Shown: one piece after another, positions 28,567 to 36,629 of the stretch
Layout of the letters: the number at the start of each line of letters is the position of its first letter
Numbering within the stretch: position 1 is the first letter of the stretch
Source: Pectobacterium fontis
GTDB taxonomy: Bacteria; Pseudomonadota; Gammaproteobacteria; Enterobacterales; Enterobacteriaceae
NCBI RefSeq assembly: GCF_000803215.1
Contig: NZ_JSXC01000036.1
Location: 1 to 58,488, forward strand
Direction of reading: 5' to 3'
Length of the DNA: 58,488 nt
Made by a program: the position numbers and the translations under genes
The notes under the pieces: generated by a model
Database searches by the model: none
Seen by the model: only the letters and a program-made list of their open reading frames with translations
Told to the model about the DNA's origin: nothing

Positions 28567-30120
28567 ATGCGTAATAACACCCCTGTAACCGACCATCAAC
28601 GCCCTCTTTCTGAAAAAACCAGACTCATGTCAGTCACCACGCCAGAAAGCCACATTACCTACGCGAACAAAGATTTTATTGATGTTAGTGGCTATACCAC
28701 TGATGAGCTGATGGGGCAGCCCCATAATCTTATCCGACACCCGGATATGCCACCAGCCGCCTTCGCGGATATGTGGACAACGCTGCGCGCCGGTAAGATC
28801 TGGACAGGGGTTGTGAAAAATCGTTGCAAAAATGGCGATCATTATTGGGTCAAATCCAGCACCACACCGCTGAAAAAAGACGGTGAGATTACCGGTTACA
28901 TGTCGGTGCGCACCGCTGCATCATCCGAAGAGATTTATCAGGCAGAGAGGCTTTATGCCCGTGCGAACGAAGGAAAATTGAAATATCGCGCGTTTCGTCA
29001 TGGGCTGCTCATTTATACGGGACCACTGCGCATCCTGAGTCTCTTTAAAACCATGCCGCTCCGCTGGCGCATGCGTAGCTATTTTCTACTTTTTAGCCTG
29101 CTCCCGTTGATTGCCGCCTATTCCCTGCTGTCAGGAACGGCATTGGCTTCTGTGCTCTTTCCGTTGCTTATCGCCTGCTGTTTTGCCAGTGGCGAACTGC
29201 TGGTGCACCATGTGGCTCGCCCCATCGAGCACATTTTATCGCAAGCTATGCGTTCTGCCGCCGGACAGGCCGATAATCTGACGCAGCTTAATCGCGTCGA
29301 TGAGATTGGCATGTTGATGCGGGCAGTGAACCAGTCCGGTATGAATTTCCGTACCTTCGTGGACGATGTGAACACCAATCTGAGTGAACTAAAAAACGCC
29401 TGTAATGAGATCGCGCAGGGCAACCAGACGCTGGCACAGTGCTGCGAGGAAACGGAAGAAAGTTTGCAACAAACTGCGGCGTCCGTGGAACAGCTTACCG
29501 CAACAATAAAAAGTAACGCGGAGGCCTCGCTTCAGGCGTCAATATATACGCAGGATGTGAATCAGGCGGTGAACTCCGGCGAACAGGCGGTTAGTCAGGT
29601 TTCCAATACGATGGAAACCATTACCCGCTCCAGCGAACGCATTACGGATATCGTTAGCGTGATGGATAATCTCGCGTTCCAGACCAATATTTTAGCGGTG
29701 AATGCCGCCGTCGAAGCCGCACATGCCGGAGAACAGGGTAAGAGTTTTGCGGTGGTCGCCAGTGAAGTTCGCTCGTTGGCGCAACGCAGTGCTTCCTCCT
29801 CCAGCGATATTTCGACCATCATTGATGAAACGTTGCACAGTATTCGCACCGGTGAACAGCAGGTCTCTCATACACATAAGTCCATGAGCAATATTCTGCT
29901 TCAGGTTCAGCACGTCACGGGCTTGATGAATGAGATTAGCCTGGCAACGCAGGAACAATCTCAGGGGCTAGAGCAAATTCATGAAGCGGTAAACCGTATT
30001 GATGAACTCACGCATCAAAATACCGCTTTGGCAAGCCAGTCACATTCAGCCACCGACCACCTGCAACAACAGATCTCAAGCATGGTGCAGGCCGCTTCTG
30101 TATTCAGCCTTTCCCGCTAA
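28567..30120 (+). CDS. Aer-like PAS chemoreceptor, copy 1
   Basis: A 517-residue energy/redox chemoreceptor of the Aer type. An N-terminal PAS domain (about 20-120: SHITYANKDFIDVSGYT, GQPHNLIRHPDMPPAAFADM, GDHYWVKS) closely resembles the FAD-binding PAS of E. coli Aer. A membrane hairpin at about 170-220 without a large periplasmic domain follows, then HAMP-like sequence and a cytoplasmic signalling hairpin with FQTNILAVNAAVEAAHAGEQ. No C-terminal receptor pentapeptide is present, as in Aer. AAAGGA lies 7 bases before the ATG. The gene at 30655 is a tandem paralogue of exactly equal length, so calling either one aer would be arbitrary. Confidence 0.9.
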   Translation: MRNNTPVTDHQRPLSEKTRLMSVTTPESHITYANKDFIDVSGYTTDELMGQPHNLIRHPDMPPAAFADMWTTLRAGKIWTGVVKNRCKNGDHYWVKSSTTPLKKDGEITGYMSVRTAASSEEIYQAERLYARANEGKLKYRAFRHGLLIYTGPLRILSLFKTMPLRWRMRSYFLLFSLLPLIAAYSLLSGTALASVLFPLLIACCFASGELLVHHVARPIEHILSQAMRSAAGQADNLTQLNRVDEIGMLMRAVNQSGMNFRTFVDDVNTNLSELKNACNEIAQGNQTLAQCCEETEESLQQTAASVEQLTATIKSNAEASLQASIYTQDVNQAVNSGEQAVSQVSNTMETITRSSERITDIVSVMDNLAFQTNILAVNAAVEAAHAGEQGKSFAVVASEVRSLAQRSASSSSDISTIIDETLHSIRTGEQQVSHTHKSMSNILLQVQHVTGLMNEISLATQEQSQGLEQIHEAVNRIDELTHQNTALASQSHSATDHLQQQISSMVQAASVFSLSR

Positions 30121-30431
30121 TCTTATCCACACGGACGCTCAATCAGAGCGCCCGTTGCCTGATTCTCCTCCTCATTTTCCCGTTCTTCAACGTGCGTTGC
30201 TCACAGTGCAAATTCGCAGAGTCATAATATACTTAACAAATGAATGCTTTTAGTTTCGGCCTAGGCGGTTACGGCGGGTCAGGTTAAGCGACTACTTTCC
30301 TGAAGAAAAAATAACAGATGAAATTAGTCACAATATATAAATCTACTCGCTAATTATTTCGTCAACATTGCCGTTACTTAAATAGCATGACTCGTTTTCT
30401 GTTAGCTAATGAATCTAAAAAACATCAAATC

Positions 30432-30626
30432 TATATCCTAAATAATTAGAGTTACGTGAAGGCGACAACCATGCGAATCCCCATGTCTTACTCAGATAAT
30501 GACGGGAATGCGTAAGGACACATTGGCTTAGCCAATTTGAACGTCGTTTGCGATGGCCTTTCAGGGCAAGCTCAGAAATGAGCAGGGTATTGCCAACGCA
30601 CAAGCAACTTGAAATATGACGAGATA
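30432..30626. repeat. Dispersed MITE-like repeat, full-length copy D
   Basis: This roughly 195-bp unit begins TATATCCTAAATAATTAGAG and ends CAACTTGAAATATGACGAGATA; the ends are imperfect terminal inverted repeats. It shares its ends and the GCCAACGCACA segment with copy B (8217-8328). It sits between the two Aer-like genes. The interior has no reading frame that looks like a transposase, so it would be non-autonomous. Confidence 0.65.
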
Positions 30627-30654
30627 GGCTTGCTGATACTAAAAGGATCAATAA

Positions 30655-32208
30655 ATGCGTAAGAATTTTCCTGTCAGTGATGTCCAGTATTTATTAGATG
30701 AAAAAGCCAAACTCATGTCGGTAACCACCACCGATAGCCATATCACTTATGCCAATGACGATTTTATTGATGCCAGTGGTTACGGCTTTGAGGAAATCCT
30801 CCATCAGCCTCACAATATCGTGCGCCACCCGGATATGCCCCCACAGGCGTTTGCCGACATGTGGGCAACGCTGAAAGCAGGAAAAATCTGGACAGCCATC
30901 GTCAAAAACCGGCGTAAGAATGGCGATTACTATTGGGTAAAAGCCAGTACGACACCCCTGATGAAGGAAGGGAAAGTAGCGGGATATATGTCGGTGCGAA
31001 CCCGCGTTTCACAGGAAGAGAGTCGGCAAGCAGAAGCGCTTTATCATCAGATGAATGAGAATAAATTAAGAAACCGCCGACTCTTTCAAGGACTATTGAT
31101 TTATAAAGGGCCGCTAAAACTGCTGAGTTTATTTAACGTCATTCCCGTGCGCTGGCGGATAAGAAGCTATGTTTTCCTTTTTATGCTATTTACACTGCTT
31201 TTCTTACTGACGACCTTTCCACTCACCACACCGCTATTCATTTTTGTTTTAGCACTACTCGCTGGCGCGACAATAACCAGTGAATTATTAGTTCAGCACC
31301 TGGCAAAACCACTGGAAAAAATTCTACGCCAGGCCATTAATTCCGCATCCGGGCAGGCGGATAATTCGTTTCAACTTAATCGCGTGGATGAAGTTGGCAT
31401 GTTATTACGCGCCGTCAATCAATCCGGCATGAATTTCCGCACGTTTGTCGATGATGTCAACAGCAAGCTGGCTGAACTACGCCATGCCTGCGGCGAGATT
31501 GCGTCTGGGAATTACACATTAAGCCAGCGCTGTGAAGATACCGCCCAAAGTTTACAATCCACTGCATCATCCATGGAAGAACTCACGGCAACGATCCAAA
31601 GTAATGCGTCTGCCACACAGTTAGCAACGCGTTGTGCCACTGATGCTAATCAGGCTGTCAATGCCGGAGAGCAAGCGGTCAGTCAGGTAACCGATACCAT
31701 GGCAATCATGACCCGTTCCAGTAAAGAGATCACCGACATCATCAGCGTGCTGGATAATCTGGCGTTCCAGACCAACATTCTCGCGCTTAATGCAGCAGTA
31801 GAAGCCGCGCACGCCGGAGAACAGGGTAAGAGTTTCGCCGTAGTCGCTGGGGAAGTCCGTATTCTGGCGCAGCGTAGTGCCGCCGCCGCAAAAGACATCG
31901 CAGAGATCATCGATACAACCATCACCAACATTCACACCAGTGATAAATTGGTCAACCACACCAGTCAGTCAATGAACAATATTCTGGCTCAGGTACAGCA
32001 GGTTTCGCAGCTTGTAAATCAAATCAGTTTGGCGACACAAGAACAATCGCAAGGGCTGGGGCAGATTAATTCTGCGGTCAATAACATTGATGAATTGACG
32101 CGCCAGAACACTATTTTGGCGACGCACTCTAGTTCTGCCATTAACAGTCTGGAACAGCAGATCGCGACAATGTCCGAAGCTGTATCGGTTTTCAGTACGC
32201 CCCGCTAA
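30655..32208 (+). CDS. Aer-like PAS chemoreceptor, copy 2
   Basis: A second 517-residue Aer-type receptor: PAS at about 20-120 (SHITYANDDFIDASGYG, HPDMPPQAFADMWATLKAG), membrane hairpin at about 175-220 (a different, more Phe/Leu-rich sequence than copy 1), then a signalling hairpin with FQTNILALNAAVEAAHAGEQ. AAAAGGA lies 7 bases before the ATG. The signalling tips of the two copies are almost the same, while the membrane regions and the linkers after PAS differ most, as expected if the pair senses related but not identical conditions. Gene duplication is the simplest origin. Confidence 0.9.
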   Translation: MRKNFPVSDVQYLLDEKAKLMSVTTTDSHITYANDDFIDASGYGFEEILHQPHNIVRHPDMPPQAFADMWATLKAGKIWTAIVKNRRKNGDYYWVKASTTPLMKEGKVAGYMSVRTRVSQEESRQAEALYHQMNENKLRNRRLFQGLLIYKGPLKLLSLFNVIPVRWRIRSYVFLFMLFTLLFLLTTFPLTTPLFIFVLALLAGATITSELLVQHLAKPLEKILRQAINSASGQADNSFQLNRVDEVGMLLRAVNQSGMNFRTFVDDVNSKLAELRHACGEIASGNYTLSQRCEDTAQSLQSTASSMEELTATIQSNASATQLATRCATDANQAVNAGEQAVSQVTDTMAIMTRSSKEITDIISVLDNLAFQTNILALNAAVEAAHAGEQGKSFAVVAGEVRILAQRSAAAAKDIAEIIDTTITNIHTSDKLVNHTSQSMNNILAQVQQVSQLVNQISLATQEQSQGLGQINSAVNNIDELTRQNTILATHSSSAINSLEQQIATMSEAVSVFSTPR

Positions 32209-32240
32209 CCCGCGTCTGCCTCACAATTGCCTGTAAATTT

Positions 32241-32272
32241 CAAACCGTTACTGTCAGTCCGGTAACGGTTTG
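32241..32272 (+). terminator. Hairpin after second Aer-like gene
   Basis: CAAACCGTTAC pairs perfectly with GTAACGGTTTG around a 10-base loop, 32 bases past the stop; no long U-run. Confidence 0.55.
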
Positions 32273-32326
32273 TCATCGCCCGATTTTCTGATAGCTTAAT
32301 CTGAGGATTTTTCGGAGAAACGATCA

Positions 32327-33319
32327 ATGAAACTGGCAATTTACAGCACCAAGCAGTATGACCGTAAATATCTGGAACAGGTCAATCAGCAGTTTGGCTA
32401 TGAACTGGAGTTTTTCGATTTCATGCTGACCTCCCGTACAGCGAAAACCGCCGCAGGCTGTCAGGCTGTCTGCATTTTCGTGAACGATGACGGCAGCCGC
32501 GAGGTGTTGACCGAGCTGGCCGCGTTGGGCATTAAAACGCTCGCGCTACGCTGCGCGGGCTTTAACAATGTCGATTTGGACGCCGCCAGAGAACTGGGTA
32601 TCAACGTGGTACGCGTTCCCGCCTATTCCCCGGAAGCGGTGGCCGAACACGCCGTCGGCCTGATGCTAACGCTTAACCGCCGCATTCATCGCGCCTATCA
32701 ACGTACCCGCGACGCGAACTTCTCTCTGGAAGGGCTGATTGGGTTCAATATGCACAACCGGACGGCGGGCATTATCGGCACTGGAAAAATTGGCATCGCT
32801 ACGATGCGTATCCTGAAAGGTTTTGGCATGCGCCTGCTGGCCTTCGATCCCTACCCGAACCCGCAAGCACTGGAATTAGGGGCCGAGTATGTCGATCTAA
32901 AAACGCTGTATGCCCATTCAGACGTCATTTCCCTGCACTGTCCACTGACGCCGGAAAACCACCATCTGCTAAATCAAGCCGCTTTTGCGCACATGAAAAA
33001 CGGCGTCATGATCGTGAATACCAGCCGTGGCGGGCTGATCGATTCACAGGCCGCTATCGATGCGCTGAAGCAACAGAAAATTGGCGCGCTGGGTATGGAC
33101 GTTTATGAAAACGAGCGCGATCTCTTCTTCGCTGATAAATCCAACGATGTGATTCAGGACGATGTTTTCCGCCGTTTATCTGCGTGCCACAATGTGCTAT
33201 TTACCGGACATCAGGCGTTTCTGACGGAAGAAGCGCTGATCAGCATTTCCCAAACCACGCTTCAAAACCTGAAAGACATCAGCCAGAATGTACCTTGCGC
33301 CAATCTGGTGACCTCTTAA
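32327..33319 (+). CDS. ldhA: Fermentative D-lactate dehydrogenase LdhA
   Basis: This 330-residue cytoplasmic NAD-dependent D-2-hydroxyacid dehydrogenase reduces pyruvate to D-lactate during fermentation. The nucleotide motif is GIIGTGKIGIAT (about 146-157); the active-site Arg lies in NTSRGGLID, the Glu in YENERD and the His in GHQAFLTEEA. GGAGAAA precedes the ATG. In E. coli ldhA is followed by hslJ and ydbJ; here hslJ is missing and a ydbJ-like lipoprotein gene faces it. Confidence 0.95.
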   Translation: MKLAIYSTKQYDRKYLEQVNQQFGYELEFFDFMLTSRTAKTAAGCQAVCIFVNDDGSREVLTELAALGIKTLALRCAGFNNVDLDAARELGINVVRVPAYSPEAVAEHAVGLMLTLNRRIHRAYQRTRDANFSLEGLIGFNMHNRTAGIIGTGKIGIATMRILKGFGMRLLAFDPYPNPQALELGAEYVDLKTLYAHSDVISLHCPLTPENHHLLNQAAFAHMKNGVMIVNTSRGGLIDSQAAIDALKQQKIGALGMDVYENERDLFFADKSNDVIQDDVFRRLSACHNVLFTGHQAFLTEEALISISQTTLQNLKDISQNVPCANLVTS

Positions 33320-33326
33320 CGCTCTC

Positions 33327-33348
33327 GGTGGCAGTGCACACTGCCACC
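33327..33348. terminator. Convergent hairpin after ldhA
   Basis: GGTGGCAGTG and CACTGCCACC form a near-perfect palindrome between convergent ldhA and the DUF333 lipoprotein gene. Confidence 0.55.
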
Positions 33349-33352
33349 ACAC

Positions 33353-33643
33353 TCACCCCGCCGGACACGTTCCGTTCATCAGCGATTGCTCGCTACAGCG
33401 TTTGCCATTGGCTAACTGACAGGCTCCCACACTCGCCCCATCAAGCTGCCTGGCCATCGCCATTGTTCCGCCAATCAGCGTACAGTTGACGTCAACTGGC
33501 GAACTGCTTTTCAGCAGCACAACGGCGTTTTTATCATCGGTTTGCGTCGAATCTTGCTGAGCAGCAGAAGTGTTCTCACTATGATTACTGCATCCCGCCA
33601 GCAGCAACGCAGCAGCGGTACATAGCCATGGCAATAGTTTCAT
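33353..33643 (-). CDS. ydbJ: DUF333 lipoprotein, YdbJ-like
   Basis: A 96-residue lipoprotein with signal peptide and lipobox LAGC (Cys18), a Ser/Gln/Asp-rich linker, and a C-terminal DUF333 domain (about 52-93: VNCTLIGGTM, VGACQLANGKRC, LMNGTC) with four cysteines that probably pair. E. coli YdbJ, in the ldhA-hslJ-ydbJ cluster, has the same architecture, so the symbol rests on synteny. Function unknown. Confidence 0.75.
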   Translation of the reverse strand: MKLLPWLCTAAALLLAGCSNHSENTSAAQQDSTQTDDKNAVVLLKSSSPVDVNCTLIGGTMAMARQLDGASVGACQLANGKRCSEQSLMNGTCPAG

Positions 33644-34026
33644 GTTTTGGCCTCAGATCGGGTGGATTGTCGGTCCCGACGCCACGTTTGGCATCAACAC
33701 CTATCGAATAAACTTTTCAGACAAGGACTATATCCACCACACTCCGATTCATCAACACATCCCTGAGTGAAAAGAGACGTTGCCCCATCAAAAGCAGGCA
33801 CCACTTGACTACGCGCCATACATCAAGCCGCATGAGCATTCGCTACATTATTCGGCACACTAACGTATGCCTCGTCTACAGAGTAATTGTGAAACGCCGC
33901 GATAAAACGATCTGGCATTCGTCGCCGTAATCCGTACCATACACGCCATGATCGTGCAGACCATGTTGACGTCTGCACTGAACCGTTTTCCATCCGCAAC
34001 GCTTTTTGCAACGAGCACAGATAAAA
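33644..34026. other. Gap upstream of ttcA, possible gene remnant
   Basis: About 383 bases without a convincing gene. On the minus strand the frame 34011-33823 encodes 62 residues containing YSVDEAYVSV, which recalls the YSIDEAF motif of Y-family polymerases (UmuC/DinB), but nothing else in the frame clearly fits; I treat it as chance or a decayed fragment. Confidence 0.3.
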
Positions 34027-34962
34027 ATGTCAGAAAAACAAGAGATTAACCCAAAAACTCAGTACAATTTCAACAAATTGCAAAAGCGCCTGCGTCGTCA
34101 CGTCGGCGAAGCTATCGCTGACTTCAATATGATTGAAGAAGGCGACCGCATTATGGTGTGCCTGTCCGGCGGGAAAGATAGCTTCACAATGCTGGAAATT
34201 CTGCGCAATCTGCAACAAAGCGCACCAATTCATTTTTCTCTGGTCGCGGTGAATCTGGATCAGAAGCAACCTGGGTTTCCAGAGCATGTTCTGCCGCAAT
34301 ACCTTGATAGCATCGGCGTGGAATACAAGATCGTCGAAGAAAATACCTACGGAATTGTGAAAGATAAAATTCCAGAAGGAAAAACCACCTGCTCACTGTG
34401 TTCACGTCTGCGTCGCGGGATTTTATACCGTACCGCGACAGAACTGGGTGCAACGAAAATCGCACTGGGTCACCACCGCGACGATATTCTGCAAACGCTG
34501 TTCCTGAACATGTTCTACGGTGGAAAATTGAAAGGCATGCCGCCGAAGCTGATGAGCGACGACGGTAAACATGTCGTCATTCGCCCCCTGGCTTACTGCC
34601 GCGAAAAAGATATCGAACGCTTTGCGCAAGCCCGTCAATACCCGATTATTCCGTGCAATCTGTGCGGCTCGCAGCCAAATCTGCAACGTCAGGTGATTAA
34701 AGATATGCTGCGCGACTGGGATAAACGCTACCCAGGCCGTATTGAAACCATGTTCAGCGCCATGCAAAACGTTGTGCCTTCTCATCTTGCCGATCATGCG
34801 CTCTTTGATTTCAAAAGCATTCGTCACGGTAGTGACGTGGTAGACGGTGGCGATCTGGCTTTTGACCGCGAAGAACTGCCGATGCAGCCCGTTGGCTGGC
34901 AGCCAGAAGACGATGACGAAGCGCCGCCAATTGCCCGTCTGGACGTACTGGAAATAAAATAA
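34027..34962 (+). CDS. ttcA: tRNA 2-thiocytidine synthetase TtcA
   Basis: A 311-residue cytoplasmic enzyme, the same length as E. coli TtcA, which thiolates cytidine 32 of certain tRNAs using ATP and an iron-sulfur cluster. The PP-loop SGGKDSFT is near residue 47; the two CxxC motifs that bind the cluster are TCSLCSR and CNLCGSQ. The start [10 protein letters not shown] aligns with E. coli, although the Shine-Dalgarno is weak; a TTG 21 bases earlier is in frame. In E. coli the Rac prophage is integrated at ttcA; no prophage is present here. Confidence 0.96.
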   Translation: MSEKQEINPKTQYNFNKLQKRLRRHVGEAIADFNMIEEGDRIMVCLSGGKDSFTMLEILRNLQQSAPIHFSLVAVNLDQKQPGFPEHVLPQYLDSIGVEYKIVEENTYGIVKDKIPEGKTTCSLCSRLRRGILYRTATELGATKIALGHHRDDILQTLFLNMFYGGKLKGMPPKLMSDDGKHVVIRPLAYCREKDIERFAQARQYPIIPCNLCGSQPNLQRQVIKDMLRDWDKRYPGRIETMFSAMQNVVPSHLADHALFDFKSIRHGSDVVDGGDLAFDREELPMQPVGWQPEDDDEAPPIARLDVLEIK

Positions 34963-35017
34963 GCAGAGGATATTCGTTACCCTGTTTTATACCCAATACT
35001 GTCGCTAAGGGATAATG

Positions 35018-35302
35018 ATGGAACAAAAAATAGCAACCATTGAACGGTTAGAAAAGGAATTACAGGGGAAAATAAAATTAACGCGGTGGGTCTTTCTCGG
35101 TGGCTTTTCCACCACGATGTCAGCCCTTTTAGAGTGTTATTCTGATCCTTATAGCAATAGCCTCTATTCATACTCTCAAGTATTTTTGGCTGTGTGGTGC
35201 TTTGGATATGGCGTAGCGTTGCTTTATCAGCAGAAAAAGCTGGAAGCAACATCAGCCATCTTGCATTTAACAGCCAGAGATAAGGTTGATACGGAAAAAT
35301 AG
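35018..35302 (+). CDS. Small two-helix membrane protein, unknown
   Basis: A 94-residue protein I do not recognise: a basic, possibly coiled N-terminus (EQKIATIERLEKELQGKI), two predicted membrane helices (about 24-42 and 52-70) and a charged C-terminal tail. AAGGG lies 6 bases before the ATG at 35018; another ATG is directly upstream at 35015. Base composition is more A+T-rich than ttcA. It occupies the place where E. coli has dbpA, and its stop codon is almost touching the fnrS terminator on the other strand. It may be lineage-specific or acquired. Confidence 0.6.
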   Translation: MEQKIATIERLEKELQGKIKLTRWVFLGGFSTTMSALLECYSDPYSNSLYSYSQVFLAVWCFGYGVALLYQQKKLEATSAILHLTARDKVDTEK

Positions 35303-35303
35303 C

Positions 35304-35423
35304 AAAAAAAAGCCGACAAAACTGTCGGCATGGTGTGAATCAATTGTGCTATGCAGTAATTCAAAAAAGGAAGTAAGACAATATGGAGCGCAACGCCCAT
35401 CGCTTGACGTTGCATTCACCTGC
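35304..35423 (-). ncRNA. fnrS: Small RNA FnrS
   Basis: The minus strand carries a sequence nearly identical to what I recall of E. coli FnrS, from GCAGGTGAATGCAACGTCA through the region containing GGCGTTGCGCTCCATATTG, CTTACTTCC and ACTGCATAGCACAATTGATT, and ends with the stem GCCGACA / TGTCGGC and eight Us. FnrS is an Hfq-dependent RNA made anaerobically that represses aerobic genes. A -10-like TATCAT lies at 35435-35430 and an FNR box at 35459-35472. It is downstream of zntB, as in E. coli. Ends are placed by homology. Confidence 0.93.
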
Positions 35424-35458
35424 GGGAATGATAGTGCCGCACAATAAGGTAAAAAATG

Positions 35459-35472
35459 TTGATATTGCTCAA
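35459..35472. promoter_or_regulatory. FNR box of fnrS
   Basis: TTGAT-ATTG-CTCAA matches the FNR consensus with one mismatch and is centred about 42 bases upstream of the fnrS 5' end, the position expected for class II activation. Confidence 0.85.
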
Positions 35473-35540
35473 TTTACGCGTGGTTTTTTAGCCGTTCGCG
35501 ACAGTTTGTGATTATCGTTGCACTCATTCACCGTAAGTCG

Positions 35541-36524
35541 CTATAACCATTTACTGCGTTTTAACCACCACGCAACGCTGCCAATCAATATCACCAACAT
35601 CAGGCAGAACGTGAAAAAACCAAATGGTGCATCGCCACCAGGAATGCCACCTAAGTTGACACCAAATAAGCCCGTCAGAAACGTCGTCGGCAGAAAAACC
35701 ATCGCCAAAAGCGACATCGTATAGGTACGACGATTCATCGCTTCGGTCATCAAGGCGGTGATTTCATCGGAGAGCACCGCAGTGCGCGCAATACTCGCAT
35801 CCAGATCCTCCAGCCCGCGGCCTAAGCGATCGGCGATTTCTTGCATTCTGCGGCGATCGTCATCCTGCATCCAGGGTAGCTTCTCGCCGGAGATACGCGA
35901 GAATACGTCGCGTTGTGGCGTCATATAGCGGCGTAGCACAATAAGTTGTTTACGAATCAGCGCCAGCGCACCACGCGGTGGAATCTGTTGTTCCAGTAAA
36001 TCGTCTTCCAGATCGATGATTTTCTCATGTAAATCATCAATGAATTCGCTGGTATGATCGGTCAACGATTCCGCAATAGAAACCAGCCAACTTCCACTGT
36101 CCGTCGGGCCATTGCCTTCTTTCAGATCGGTAAGAATCTCCTCGATAGCCAGAATCTTACGGCGTCGGGTGGAGATGATCAGTTTGTCGGTAATATATAC
36201 CCGAACGGCAACCAGTTGCTCTGGCCGCGCGTTGGCATTCAAATTCACACTGCGTAGCGTAATAAGCGTACCTTCCCCCAAACGCGTGACTCTCGGCCGA
36301 ACGCTTTCCCCTGCCAGCGCATTACGTAGGCTATCCGGCACCCGTGTCGTTTTATTCAGCCAGCGCGCGCTGGCAGGCAAGGTAGAATCCAGGTGCAGCC
36401 AGCAGGGTTTCTCGCTGCTAACCACATCCTGCTCGCCAATCGGGGTAATCCCCCCCTTCCCATCCAACTGATACGCATGAACCGCACCGCTGTTTTGCAA
36501 CTCTTTTCCTGAAAAGGATTCCAC
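35541..36524 (-). CDS. zntB: Zinc transporter ZntB (CorA family)
   Basis: A 327-residue inner-membrane protein of the CorA/ZntB group, the same length as the E. coli protein, which moves Zn2+ driven by the proton gradient. A large cytoplasmic funnel domain (1 to about 265) is followed by two C-terminal helices. Between them is [10 protein letters not shown], where ZntB proteins have GVN in place of the CorA GMN. It starts with GTG, with GGAGG about 7 bases upstream. A few dozen bases past its end is the FNR box of fnrS. Confidence 0.94.
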   Translation of the reverse strand: MESFSGKELQNSGAVHAYQLDGKGGITPIGEQDVVSSEKPCWLHLDSTLPASARWLNKTTRVPDSLRNALAGESVRPRVTRLGEGTLITLRSVNLNANARPEQLVAVRVYITDKLIISTRRRKILAIEEILTDLKEGNGPTDSGSWLVSIAESLTDHTSEFIDDLHEKIIDLEDDLLEQQIPPRGALALIRKQLIVLRRYMTPQRDVFSRISGEKLPWMQDDDRRRMQEIADRLGRGLEDLDASIARTAVLSDEITALMTEAMNRRTYTMSLLAMVFLPTTFLTGLFGVNLGGIPGGDAPFGFFTFCLMLVILIGSVAWWLKRSKWL

Positions 36525-36629
36525 GTCTTGCCTCCAACGGTTTTACTACCCGCTCTTACCGTTCTACGCTCTGTCAGCCGGAATGACCATGATAACGACG
36601 CCGGTTTTATCGCCACATTCCCACGGTAC

